Source: Tubulanus polymorphus (taxonomy: Eukaryota; Nemertea; Palaeonemertea; Tubulaniformes; Tubulanidae). Taken from it: a stretch of DNA of 64,000 nucleotides. Shown one piece after another: positions 20,397 through 30,862 of the stretch. The stretch spans positions 16,559,110 through 16,623,109 of the forward strand of contig NC_134030.1 of the NCBI RefSeq assembly GCF_964204645.1. Direction: 5' to 3'. Within the stretch, counting starts at the first letter, position 1. Each line of letters starts with the position of its first letter. Position numbers and translations under genes: made by a program. The notes beneath the pieces are model-generated. The model searched no databases and was not told the origin of the DNA. It worked only from the letters and a program-made list of their open reading frames with translations.

Positions 20397-22639
20397 ATGA
20401 CGCTCCTTGATATGACCATACCGCAAGTAGCCAATGGACGAATGTTGGATTGCGATGATTTCATTCGTCACGTCTTCATTCCTATTTGTTCTGCATATGA
20501 AATCGATGACAAACTCATAACTAAAACTGAGAATTATTGTCCGGAACTGGGCCACGCGCACAGTTACTTAAACCAGGACCAGAACTTCAACGAGATCATA
20601 ATCGGCCGAAAAGCAATCCCGGGAGATGACGTCATGGCTAGTCTGATTCGCTATTTTGAGCCTGAAAAACGCGAATGTAAATGTCCATGCAATCAATGTG
20701 ATAGCGGTGAACACGATTGTAGGCCGCATTTACTTGCGAAGTACAGCCAAAAGGTACAAAAACTTCCAAAAACTTATATTGAACATGGCCAGATGCCAGA
20801 TTGATATCGCAAGTGGAGCTGTCTATAAAAATATGGACCCAATACAACTGTCTCCGGTCATTGATACGAGACGTTTCATCGCCGAATCAGCTGAACAGCC
20901 CTCATCATGTAGCTATTGGCTCTCAGCTGTACTGGTAAATCGTGGTGCGAGTGCAAATGACGGTCATTACGTTACGTACCGATTTAACAGGGACAGTACC
21001 ATAACCCTCTTCGATGACCATCTAAAGCAATTGGTCGATTTTGATGAAGCGGAGAGAGAAATTACCGACAATGGACAGTTATTTCTGTATACGATTGACC
21101 ATATTCAGCATGATGTTGCGGTGAAGCAACATCCTGTGACCAGAAACGAGACACCTGTCATTACGTCGCCAATTGAAATCCATTACAGCACGTGTTCCGA
21201 CGATTATGTCAGCAATGACACGCCGCCGGCTCAATTGTCTTCCGAGGTGGAGACTAATGACAACGAATGTGATGCGGATATCGCGACTATTGTGTTACCC
21301 ACCAGTCCTAAAAAACTAGAGAGCAAAACAAAAGAACGTCTAGCTGGGATAATACTACCTGACGGAGATTTCCATGCAGATTTACCGTCATGTGGAGAAT
21401 TCATCTTAGAAAAGATGGAATGGGACGTGCTAATAGAAAATAGCAAATTTTACAAAACTAAATACAGCTGGCTTACTTTGCCTTCGAACTGGGTAAATGT
21501 CATCCACAAACATGTACAAAAATTGAACCCATATTGTCCTATCCAGTACTCTAGGCACAGGGTGAAATTTCCGGATTTCCCTGGTTTAATGGTATTCGCC
21601 ATTTCAGCAGGGTAATGACACGAGTTTGCATTTTAAGTATTGCCGGCATTGAGACACGTACAGGAGAATCGGAAATGAGAAAGTTAAACGGGACATAGAA
21701 AGCGACAAATTGAATTGTGCAACAAGCGAACCAAATCACAGACAGTCAACCGAATTGCTAATGAAAATAAACAAGTACTTCATACCAACGATCCCGATTT
21801 GGTTAAACATGCTAACCGGTAATTTACAACGTCACTTCAAATCAGATGATCTCGCAATAAAATCGCTCCACAATGTTCCGAAAACTCAAGGTATCATGGA
21901 AGAATATTGGAAAGACATGAAAGGTGCAATGACTATACGTATGTGCGTTGGCGAAACGATGCTTTGGTTTTGCATGCCAAGGACTTTCACGTCAGCCGCT
22001 GCAAGAAATTTTTCATCCAAAATGCACAAAAATTGAGAAAGCGAAGGTGTCTGGGGAAAAAAGCGATCACTTTAGCGACTGAAAAATGGCAACACACACG
22101 TAAGGTGTTGGGGAGAGCGAGAACTGGCAATGGAAATGCAAAGAAAGGTCACTTTCTAAAAGCTCCTATAAAATCGCTGAATCTCACACCTGCAAGATGT
22201 AAAAAGAATACGAACGACGAAGCTAAAAGTGTTAAAAAGAAAGATCAGTTATCCCCTAACTGAAACCACGAAAAGGTCAAAACCATAATAGAATCTGATT
22301 GCGACGAAAACACTGGTAGTATTGATAAAAAACCGACACGCAAGCCATCTTACAGACGAGATCATCGACCGAGTCGCTGAAACTACTACTTGGTTACAAG
22401 ATGACCACATACAAGCTTTCGCAGAAGCCATGTTCGTAACAAAGACAACGGACTTTCTTCCAAGTTTTTTCATCACGTCACTCCTTTTGAACAGGAAAAA
22501 AACAGGTTGCAAGATATTTACAAGGCGAACTAGACCAGAATAGGTTCATGCTCGACCGTAAAAAGATTTTCATACCACACAATAAAGGTAACAACCACTG
22601 GGTATGCATAATTTTTGACGCTGGCAATAAAAAGATATA
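20397..22639 (+). pseudogene. Decayed gene with USP-like and Ulp1-like protease domains
   Basis: Open stretches in shifting frames. 20656-21615 contains CSYWLSAVLVNRGASANDGH, YVTYRF and ITLFDDHLKQLVD, matching the C-terminal His box of ubiquitin-specific proteases (peptidase C19). About 22340-22640 contains TTWLQDDHIQAFAEAM and then IPHNKGNNHWVCIIFDAGNK, matching the start and catalytic-His region of Ulp1/SENP cysteine proteases (C48). The link region has CPIQYSRHRVKF and Lys-rich stretches. It stops abruptly at 22639 where the foldback element begins, so the catalytic Cys end is missing. C48 domains are known in KDZ/Zisupton-type transposases, so it may be part of a large DNA transposon. That, and whether both domains belong to one protein, is inference. 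Confidence 0.6.
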
Positions 22640-23042
22640 AGTAATAGGGGTAATAGGCTTTCAAATCAAAGGTCGAACGGTCGAGCTCATTAAAAAACAA
22701 AATATTAAAAGTAATTTAAAACTATAATATATTTTCATAACCGTGTGCATTTCGTATTATAACTAAATATTTATTCTAAGATATTAATAATTTTAATTTT
22801 AAAAGCATATTGTATTAAATCAATTGGTCGCTCCGCTTCGCTACCGCTCCGCGACCAATTGATTTATTACAATACACAAATTCATAATCAAATATATTTT
22901 AATAATAATAATTATTCTATTATTCAACTGAAATGCACACGGTTATGAAAATATATTATAGTTTTAAATTACTTTTAATATTTTGTTTTTAATGAACTTG
23001 ACCATTCAACCTTTAACCTGAAAGCCTATCACCCCTATTACT
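22640..23042. mobile_element. 403-bp foldback element with Polinton-like ends
   Basis: The left end AGTAATAGGGGTAATAGGCT and the right end (read inward on the other strand) AGTAATAGGGGTGATAGGCT are inverted copies. They resemble the start of the complete element's TIR, including GGTCGAAxGGTCGA. The two arms match for about 120 bp and more loosely for 190 bp, meeting in a hairpin around 22825-22858 (GGTCGC...GCGACC). There is no coding capacity and I found no target duplication. It interrupts the Ulp1-like frame on its left. Confidence 0.8.
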
Positions 23043-23263
23043 CTTAAAATATTCATATACATGAATAACATTTAAATTGACAGATTATTCAATATAAAGG
23101 TGTGAGCTCTTATAGAATAGATATATAGATATATTTTAAACATTATTTCAATATTCATATTTGTATGAGTTAGATTTTTAAACATTAAAAGTGTTAGTAA
23201 AGTGTGATTTAAATAATTCATATATAAATCATTGAACTTCTAAAATCAATTTAGTAAAAAAAT

Positions 23264-23915
23264 ATGTATAATAAATCGAATCAGAACAACCACAAACTAT
23301 CAATATTACAAATAACACTGGCGTCATAAATATATACTACAAGAAGTGTTCTAAGTGTGAATTAGATAAATTAGCTTTAACAGAATTTAGTAAGCGTAAG
23401 ATTAGCAAAGATAGTTTTCAATATTGCTGTAAAACTTGTTTTAAACTATATACCAAACAATACCGAGAAGATAATATAGAAAATTATAATTATTATATGG
23501 CAGAATATATAAGAGATAAGATATAAAACAGATCTTAATTTTAGATTGAAACAATGTTTAAGATCTAGATTAACACAATTATTCAACAAAGAAACACATT
23601 CAGAAACACTATCTAATTTATTGGGTTGTTCAGATGAATTCTTAAAATCATGGATTTTTTTCAATTCGATGATGAAATGAATATAGATAATTATGGTGAA
23701 TACTTTCATATTGATCACGTGTTGCCGATTTCTAAATTTGACATGAGTGATGATTATAATAAGAAGCTAATCTGGAACTGGAGAAATTTAAGACCTTTAG
23801 AAAAGAAATAAAATATAATTAAATCTAACAAACTAGATATGAAATTATATTTAGATTAACTAGATTAAGCAAAGACATTTGTTGAATTATGGAATAGTAT
23901 TTCACAGAATCAACC
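23264..23915 (+). pseudogene. Zinc-ribbon plus HNH endonuclease, frameshifted
   Basis: Starts near ATGTATAATAAATCG at 23264. A readable frame has a zinc ribbon (KKCSKCELDKLALTEFSKRK then YCCKTCFKLY). After a break comes LNFRLKQCLRSRLTQLFNK, then YFHIDHVLPISKFDM, the HNH core with the DHxxP signature, and IWNWRNLRPLEKK. This domain order is known from HNH endonucleases of large DNA viruses and their relatives. It could be a homing-type or replication-associated nuclease. Several stops make this copy inactive. A second partial copy of its C-terminus is at 25302-25517. Confidence 0.75.
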
Positions 23916-24211
23916 GCATTCTGAGGTTTTAATCAGTGGTTAGAAAGCTGGCAATTCTATTTGAGCTTTGTATGTCTATAATACATAGCTTTTGCTTACT
24001 ACTAAAACATATGTTGCCAAATATATCTTGTTTTCAATTCTAAAGAATTAATAAACTTCATCATAAAAAACATCTGTTACAATCCAGGCAAACATGCAGA
24101 AATAATTAGTTTAGTCGAACGTGCGCCACGTCGGCAGTTAGAAATCAACTTTCACATACATAGTACGTATTGGATATTCTCTCTCAAAACACAGTTTACA
24201 GTTCTAAATCC

Positions 24212-24306
24212 AAATGTAAGTACCGTTTTTTGTAGTTATTATGAAGTAGGGAAACCTTTAAACATATTTAAGTACAGTAATTCATTTTCACGGCATCTTT
24301 TAGATT
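24212..24306 (+). other. Probable intron in a 5' leader
   Basis: GTAAGT at 24215-24220 and a pyrimidine-rich stretch ending TCTTTTAG just before the ATG at 24310 form a plausible GT-AG intron of about 90 bases. The sequence before it (about 24060-24214) resembles in style the leader at about 2380-2580 of the complete element, which also ends in GTAAGT. Splicing is inferred. Confidence 0.45.
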
Positions 24307-24309
24307 AAA

Positions 24310-24776
24310 ATGGAATACAGAGATCGACCAGAAATTCCAAGTCAACCATCGGAAGAGGAACCAGAAACGATGGATAGTGAAACACAGGAATCAATAGAAA
24401 TGGAGGATGAAACTCTCGTAATTGACGAACAAACTTCACAAAATTACAAGAACATTTGGATTATCATCAAGAAATCGTGAAAATTCTGAGTGATGTAATA
24501 CATAATAAACAATTACCGCGCGAACTACAATTACCAAAATTACCAGCAACGCGACTTAAATTGCTGTTGGGACTCAAAGAATCGAAAACTAAGAAAATGA
24601 GTGGAGATATCAGTGCCGGCTTTGAAAGAAAACTGAGAAGAGTAGGTAGATTAATAAAATATGAAAAATTCAAAATATTAGGATTAGCATTTAGTGAAGT
24701 AGTCAGATATTTACCAGAAATTAAAGAAATGATTGGAAACAATCCAGTAATTAAAGAATTCTGGACAAAATTATAA
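24310..24776 (+). pseudogene. Hypothetical protein with acidic N-terminus, one frameshift
   Basis: The first frame from ATG 24310 gives MEYRDRPEIPSQPSEEEPET and a strongly acidic stretch. A single-base break near 24450 leads to the second frame, ending at 24776, with basic helical sequence (LPKLPATRLKLLLGLKE, FERKLRRVGRLIKYEKFKI). About 155 residues. I do not recognise it. It sits just after the probable leader intron, unlike the capsid-type genes that follow the T-tract motif, which hints at a separately regulated early gene. Confidence 0.55.
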
Positions 24777-24877
24777 ATTATAACACTGAAGGTCTTTGTA
24801 ATATAGATATATCAAAAACATGTAATCTCGATTGTATATATCTGATTTAATATTGTATTGTTTACTGTAAACTAAGT

Positions 24878-25098
24878 ATTGCGCAATAACCGGTCCGATT
24901 GGACCGCTTTTCTATTGTTCTCCATTGTTCTATTATCGATCGTTGTTGACGGAAACAGCTGCTCAATATTGATTGGTTACAGTTCTATGTTTGAATGTTG
25001 TAGTTTACAGAATAAAAATATAACTGTGCATTGCGCAATAGCCGGTCCGATTGGACCGCTTTTCTATTGTTCTCCATTGTTCTATTATCGATCGCTAA
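24878..25098. repeat. Direct repeat pair containing a palindrome
   Basis: A segment of about 66 bases starting ATTGCGCAATA occurs at 24878-24943 and again at 25031-25098, nearly identical, with GGTCCGATTGGACC (a palindrome) inside each. The spacing is about 153 bases. Possible transcription or replication control sequence; no gene lies here. Confidence 0.75.
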
Positions 25099-25301
25099 AA
25101 TTTACATAATAAATATATGTGTTTATGGAATAATATTTCCACCAGTCGTTTCGTTGAATTGATTTTCAGTTGAGGATTTATTATCGAGGATCCGAAATGA
25201 CTTATCAAAAGCAGCGAGGAATGAAAAAGGATGACGTTAGTCGAAGAAATGGAAGAAGATTCTAAAATGTGAATCAATTTTAATAAAAATTTGATTTATA
25301 A

Positions 25302-25517
25302 ATGGAAAGGAATGATGAATACAATAAAAAACTTATTTGGAATCGGAAAAATTTAAGACCTCTTGAAAAGAAAGAAAATAAAAAAAAATCTTATAAACTA
25401 GATTTACAGTTATATTTAGAACAGTTAACAAAGGCAAAGAAATTTATTGATCAATGGAACAATGATCCAAAAAATGAACAATACGTTGAGGAATTTGATA
25501 TCAAGGATCCGAAATGA
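25302..25517 (+). pseudogene. HNH endonuclease C-terminal copy
   Basis: 71 residues with NKKLIWNRKNLRPLEKKENK and a charged tail ending DIKDPK. This is the last third of the HNH protein seen at 23264-23915, with no HNH core of its own. ATAAATG precedes the Met, so it might be expressed, but it is most simply a fragment. The DNA after its stop is shared with 3225-3330 in the complete element. Confidence 0.65.
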
Positions 25518-25826
25518 CATCTGGACAGTTATAATTACTGCTCCTAATAGATAAACAAAAGTAGTGAGATATCAAATAGAATTCAAAAAAAAAATATATT
25601 AAAAAAACAATAACTTCAACTAGCCATTATTTCTATTTTAATTTTTAATATTTTCTTTTACAATTCTTTTCAAAAGAGAATACTTTATATCGCAAATAAA
25701 AAATACTAAAAAACAATAACTAATACTAAAATTCTTTACCTTTAACTAAGCTAGTATCAATCTAAAGAGATACTGGTATCATTTTATAATACTTATATTT
25801 TTTTTTCACTTTTTTCTCTAATATAA

Positions 25827-26429
25827 ATGTCAAAGAAATCGAGTAAGAATAGTATTGATATTGAAAAGACATTACATGATTTGGGTATAAGTGATAATAA
25901 AGATACAGTTGTAACTAATTGTGCTCAAGTTAATTGTAATATTGATTATGAATACTATTTATATTGTAAACACCATCTTGAATTACTAATTGCTGGCGGG
26001 AAATCTAAGGATTTCTTGGGAAAAATAATAACTTTTCAAGAATTAGATGCTATGAAACCAGATAAAGTAATAGAATATTTTAAGATTTACGAAAAAGTTA
26101 GATTAGCTAGAATAAATTATTTTATTTCAGATGGTATTGTCAAATGTTACTCTAAGTTATGTAACCAGTTAATACCAATTGATGATGAAAATAAATTATA
26201 TAGTGATTTGAAAAATTACTACTTAGTTATGACTGAATTACAAAAATGGGTCGGATATGCTTCATTTCAATTAGGATCGGTTATGACATTAATTTCTACT
26301 GGTGTCATAACATTTCCGAACATCAAACCTATGGAATATAAATCAGGTAAGAACGAAACAGATGTACTACAACCAAACCGTGAAACAGAAAATGAATCAG
26401 AACAAAAATTAACTAAAATAAATGAGTGA
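25827..26429 (+). CDS. Conserved Polinton protein with C-terminal hydrophobic segment
   Basis: An intact 200-residue protein. Lys/Ser-rich start, then IEKTLHDLGISD, YEYYLYCKHHLELLIAGGK (about 40-58), a helical region, and a hydrophobic segment FQLGSVMTLISTGVITF (about 151-167), followed by a polar acidic tail. It is the good copy of the gene at 3657-4248. The start is in CTCTAATATAAATG after a T-tract. Its stop overlaps the start of the next gene by 7 bases (ATAAATGAGTGA). Probably membrane-anchored; function unknown. Confidence 0.75.
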   Translation: MSKKSSKNSIDIEKTLHDLGISDNKDTVVTNCAQVNCNIDYEYYLYCKHHLELLIAGGKSKDFLGKIITFQELDAMKPDKVIEYFKIYEKVRLARINYFISDGIVKCYSKLCNQLIPIDDENKLYSDLKNYYLVMTELQKWVGYASFQLGSVMTLISTGVITFPNIKPMEYKSGKNETDVLQPNRETENESEQKLTKINE

Positions 26430-26818
26430 TGGAGTTAAGAAAAAGGCTAGATCCGAGAAACAAATTAAATGGGCAAGAGAATTAGGTAAAAGATCTTCAG
26501 AATTAAGAAAAAAGCTAAGAAAAAGAAATTAACTGATATAAATGAATCACAGAAATTATCTGATATTAATTCAAATAATAATCCATCTGATTTTTCTAAT
26601 AGTGGAAGAAATAATTACTTATATATTACAATTGGGTTAATCACAATTATTATATTCTCTGGTGTAATATATAAATCAAAATTCAAATCTGATGATAAAG
26701 ATGATTCCAATGATGATCGGAAACTTAGTTATCCGTGTACAGACAATAAACCTATTATACCAGAAAATAAGTCAAATCATAAAACCATTGAAACTAAATC
26801 TAAATTATTAATGGATTA
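26423..26818 (+). pseudogene. Basic single-pass membrane protein, one frameshift
   Basis: Homologue of 3350-3709. The N-terminal frame gives MSDGVKKKARSEKQIKWARE then breaks near 26515. The downstream frame has a hydrophobic segment YLYITIGLITIIIFSGVIY and a polar C-terminus ending KSKLLMD. The start codon follows AAAATAA and overlaps the previous gene. The RS(Q/E)KQI(E/K)W(S/A)R motif is the conserved element between copies. Confidence 0.6.
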
Positions 26819-26825
26819 AAATAAG

Positions 26826-27934
26826 ATGAAAAAAGAACAATATTTAAGAGATTTATATTACAACCCAGAAAGTGACGCATCATATTCTAACGTTTCAGAA
26901 TTATGGAATAAAATTAAATCTGATAATGAAAATGGTAATATAAAATATAGTGAACTAAGATTATGGTTAGAAAATCAACCAACATATCAAATTCACAAGA
27001 AAATGGATAAAACTTATTTAACAAGAAAAGTTATGGTTTCTTATATCGATCAGCAATGGCAAGCAGATTTAATCGACATGAAGAACTTAGAAGAATACAA
27101 CAAAGGATATTTCTGGATACTGAATGTTATAGACATATTCAGTAGATACGCATGGTCAATTCCAATCAAAAATAAAACTGGTATAGAAGTAACAAATGCT
27201 TTTAAATCTATATTTAAAGAAGCTATTGCAGATAAGATACAATTTGATGAAGGTAAAGAATTTTATAACAAACATTTTAAAAAACAATTATCTGATAACA
27301 ATGTAAACTATTTTTCAACACACTCAGATAAAAAGCATCTAATATAGAAAGATTTATTAAAACATTGAAAACTAGAATGTGGAAATATTTTACTGCTAAT
27401 GAAACATATAAATATATCGATGTGTTAGATGATTTAGTGAAAGGTTATAATAATTCTAAACATAGTTCTATAAATATGAAACCTATACAAGCTAGAAAAG
27501 AAGATAATTCAGAAATAGTTTGGAATAATTTATATGAAGCATTTCTTACACATGATTTTGGAGAACCTAAATTTAAAATAGGACAACATGTCAGAATATC
27601 TAAATATAGAAAAACATTTTATAAAGGTTATACTCCAAATTTTACTGAAGAAATATTCAAGATTAAAAAGATAATATTAACTAAACCATTTGTTTATAAA
27701 CTAGAAGATCTAAAAGATGAAGAAATATTAGGTTATTTCTATGAACAAGAATTATCACCAAATCCAGATGAAATAGAATACAAAATAGAAAAAGTATTGA
27801 AGACAAAAACTCTTAAAGGAAAAAAGTATTCTTTGGTGAAATATAAAGGATATGATGATAAATTTAATGAATGGATTTTATCTAGTAAAATTTTTCTTGT
27901 TTTAAATTATCATAAAATTTCGGTAATTTATTGA
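26826..27934 (+). pseudogene. Retroviral-type integrase with chromodomain, one break
   Basis: It has a fuller N-terminus than element 1's copy (MKKEQYLRDLYYNPESDASY). The core shows QQWQADLIDM, WILNVIDIFSRYAW, IQFDEGKEFYN (two Asp), then a frame break at about 27345 next to the catalytic Glu (IERF). The second part (27365-27934) has the SH3-like region YKLEDLKDEEILGYFYE and the chromodomain YSLVKYKGYDDKFNEWIL. The last 13 or so codons are unrelated, showing a junction near 27890. It faces the PX-like gene tail to tail. Confidence 0.88.
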
Positions 27935-27976
27935 AATTTAATGTTTCTAAATCCTTTGTTTTTATTTTACCATAAC

Positions 27977-28606
27977 CTAATTTATTATTATAGATATTAT
28001 AAAAAAAATATTAGATGGTATGGGAAGTGCACAATATTCTGCAATCTTTTTAGGGCAAGGAAGTGATCTTATTGTTCCTATTTTTGTTCTAAAATCAGAA
28101 TTATTTATATCTATATTAAATTCATTACAAATTTTATAAAACTTTGATAAATTAATATTATTATCTAATTCTTTAAAATATCTAGATCCTGGGAAAGCGC
28201 ACTCTAATTCATTTAATATTATTCTGATTTGAAAGTATGTATGAAATCTAAATAAACTTTGAATTAATTTATATTTAGAATTATTCAAATGATCATTCCA
28301 ACTAATTCCACAACCTGTTGTTGCACAATAAACAGCAAAATTTAATTGGTTCTGCCAATACTTCATATTAGATTTTAATAACCATTGTTTTTCATCTTTC
28401 AATTTTTTAAAATTAATTAAATATACATGAAATATATTTTCCATCTTTGCATTAAAATTATAAGTTTCAGTAACATAAATTTTTTAATTAGTTAATGAAT
28501 CTAAAACTTCATTTCTATATGTAATATCTTTATTAAAATCTATTGCTGGAATATTATATTTAATTGATTTATTATATTGGAAAGCTTTTGAAAAACTATC
28601 TACCAT
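27977..28606 (-). pseudogene. N-terminal part of the PX-like Polinton protein
   Basis: Starts at 28606 after ATTATATAAATG with a T-tract. The first frame runs about 40 codons to a stop (ending VLDSLTN). The second, 28444-27977, contains LNFAVYCATTGCGISWNDHL and FRFHTYFQIRIILNELECAF, features I associate with the N-terminal half of a large conserved Polinton protein. The C-terminal half is absent here but present in the first element at 7384-8470. It ends at the junction with the integrase gene. Confidence 0.65.
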
Positions 28607-28622
28607 TTATATAATTAAAAAA

Positions 28623-29048
28623 TTAATAATTTATTAATTCTTTTAATAATTTATCTTGTTCTTCAACTGTTATATGGCCATTTAAACTTATTATATAATC
28701 TAGTGTATTTTTTGATTTATTAATTTCTTTTATATTAGTTTTAATTTTTTCTTAATTACTTTTTATATTTAATTTTGAACTTATACCAGTTAAAACACTT
28801 GAACTTAATCCTAATACACCAATTGATATAGCTTAAGGTGTTAATGGACTGAATATTGCTAGAGATGTTATTACAGAACTAATTGTAACCGAACCACTTA
28901 TAATCAAATAATATATAATTTTCCTTTTTAAATATTTTTTCTTTTTTATCTTTAAGTCACTTTCAAATTCTAATATTTGTTTTTCTAAAAATATTTTTAA
29001 TTTAGTTTTATTTATATCATGAGTAATAATATCAATATTATCATCCAT
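28623..29048 (-). pseudogene. Coiled-coil protein with paired membrane segments, stop in frame
   Basis: Homologue of 8442-8858, starting MDDNIDIITHDINKTKLKIF at 29048. A premature stop occurs near 28832 within the second hydrophobic segment, but sequence resembling the rest continues to 28623 and ends KELINY, giving the native C-terminus that the other copy has lost. Start motif CTAAATAAATG with a T-tract. Confidence 0.7.
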
Positions 29049-29067
29049 TTATTTAGCAAAAAAATTA

Positions 29068-29490
29068 CTAATTAGTAAACTTATAAGCAACAAATATAAC
29101 AATAACAGTTCCACCTAAAATCCATATTATTTCATATTTCTGTTGTTCTTTACTTGGGGTATAATAATCTGATAATTTAGGTTTGTATAGATGTAATTTT
29201 TCTTTATTGGTTACCGCGTTATATAAACTCATTGCATCATCGACTGATTGAAAATCTCTATGTGAAATCTTCTGATCATATAATTCCTTGTTAATATAAT
29301 CCATATAGTTTTGCCTCTTTTCTCTGTATTCTTCTGCTGCTTTATTGTATTTTTCTAATGCTAAGTTATGTCTTCTTTGTTCTCCTAATGAACTATTTTT
29401 ATCAATATGCTTGAATAAATAACCACCACCAGTAAATGCTAAAGCGTTAACAATTGCCGATCCTATAATAGTTGTAATTGCAGAAGCCAT
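29068..29490 (-). CDS. Conserved Polinton membrane/coiled-coil protein
   Basis: An intact 140-residue protein: N-terminal hydrophobic Ala/Ile segment (MASAITTIIGSAIVNALAF), YLFKHIDKNSSLGEQRRHNL, a charged helix, the conserved KLSDYYTPSKEQQKYE, and a C-terminal membrane segment IIWILGGTVIVIFVAYKF. A familiar Polinton family without assigned function; the two-ended membrane layout suggests an integral virion or scaffold protein. The start is at ACTAAATAAATG. Comparing it with 8880-9340 shows the 36-bp duplication in that copy. Confidence 0.75.
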   Translation of the reverse strand: MASAITTIIGSAIVNALAFTGGGYLFKHIDKNSSLGEQRRHNLALEKYNKAAEEYREKRQNYMDYINKELYDQKISHRDFQSVDDAMSLYNAVTNKEKLHLYKPKLSDYYTPSKEQQKYEIIWILGGTVIVIFVAYKFTN

Positions 29491-29514
29491 TTATTTAGTA
29501 AAATAATTTCGCAT

Positions 29515-29736
29515 TTATATGGGAGGAATATATTTTTGTTTTTCTAAATAATCAATAGTTAAATTAGATAGAGTAACTGCTAATGTTAATTATAAGATAT
29601 CATTTATATCAAATCTATCAACATTAACACTTTCCATTTTGAATACTTTTTTTAATACCATTGAATAACCAACAGTTCCAACTGATAGTAATGCTCCATT
29701 ATATAATCCAGTTATTATCCACTTATTATCACTCAT
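29515..29736 (-). pseudogene. Small conserved membrane protein, premature stop
   Basis: Nearly identical to 9365-9586 but with a nonsense change (TAA) around 29590 within the second half. The start is at GATAAATAAATG. Confidence 0.7.
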
Positions 29737-29742
29737 TTATTT

Positions 29743-30093
29743 ATCAAAAAATTACTATCATCAAAATATTTAGTGAACTTATTTATGATTAAATCAACAT
29801 TTATTTCATTACTAGTTTCATTTGTATATATTTCAATTATTATATTTTTAATATCATTGATGATAAAATCTTCATCTTATTCATAAAATCTTAAAGATTC
29901 TCTAATTAAATTAGTAATCTTTTCTACATTTAAAGTTTCTTTATCTATTGTTGTTTCATACTCAAATGTTGTTTCATTAGAAAATTCAATATTTTTAATA
30001 TGTATAATTACATCATTTATGTTAAATTTCATTTCTTTCTCACGTTCTCAAGTCAAACCCAAAACATATACTCGGTCTAACAGTTATATTCAT
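29743..30093 (-). pseudogene. Acidic hypothetical protein, disrupted
   Basis: Homologue of 9587-9943 with a premature stop near 29880 and a changed N-terminal region around 30045. The start motif CACTATATAAATG is intact, and the penton stop overlaps it as in the first element. Confidence 0.65.
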
Positions 30094-30109
30094 TTATATA
30101 GTGAAAAAA

Positions 30110-30862
30110 TTACTCTTTACATCTTATAACTAATTCATAAATTACAGGAAAGTTATTCAAATCAATTAAATATCCATTATGATTTCTTATTTCTAATTTA
30201 AGATTATTAAATTGAGGAATGCATGGTTTGAAATCACATTCTGTTAAATTATAATTTATTTGAGTTCCAAATTGTTTAACATTTTTTAATGGTAAAATAT
30301 TTAATATACTAGAATTACAAATATCTTTAGTTGCTTCAAATGTTTTTGTAGGATTAATTAAATTGCAATAAATATAAAAGTGTGTAAAAGTCATTACATT
30401 TCTATAAGTTTCGATACTTGAATAATGTCTATCCGGAAGAATTCCAAACAGTTTAGCTAAAGGTTTTCTTACTAGAAATCTATGTTGTTCATTAGTTAAC
30501 TTTATTCTTATTTTATTCGAACTATCACTTTTAATAAATTTAATTTCAAATCGAGCAGCTGAGCCCATTTTTAAACGAGCTCTTTTATTAATTTCTTGCG
30601 CTAATGTTTCTAAATTATATAATCCTGGTTTTAGATAAAGATGAAACCATTTATTCAAATTTCTAACATAAATTTTAAAAGCTAAATGATCAAGACTTTT
30701 ATTCGATATATTATGAAAAGAATTACATAAACTTATATTAACTAATTTTAAATCAACACAATTCTTAAATTCTCTATCTAATTGTACTAGTAAATTATGA
30801 GATTTATAATTTGTAAGTTTTCTTGAATCAACAAATATTCTGTATTCTTTTAATTCTACCAT
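30110..30862 (-). CDS. Minor capsid (penton-like) protein
   Basis: An intact 250-residue protein. N-terminal MVELKEYRIFVDSRKLTNYK, then LYLKPGLYNLETLAQEINKR (about 76-95), RIKLTNEQHRFLVRKPLAKL, FTHFYIYCNLINPTKTFEAT and a conserved C-terminus ending LVIRCKE. It matches the damaged copy at 9960-10666. Length and company fit the penton/minor capsid of Polintons, forming capsid vertices with the major capsid protein. The fold itself cannot be verified here. The start has AAATAAATGG. Confidence 0.65.
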   Translation of the reverse strand: MVELKEYRIFVDSRKLTNYKSHNLLVQLDREFKNCVDLKLVNISLCNSFHNISNKSLDHLAFKIYVRNLNKWFHLYLKPGLYNLETLAQEINKRARLKMGSAARFEIKFIKSDSSNKIRIKLTNEQHRFLVRKPLAKLFGILPDRHYSSIETYRNVMTFTHFYIYCNLINPTKTFEATKDICNSSILNILPLKNVKQFGTQINYNLTECDFKPCIPQFNNLKLEIRNHNGYLIDLNNFPVIYELVIRCKE

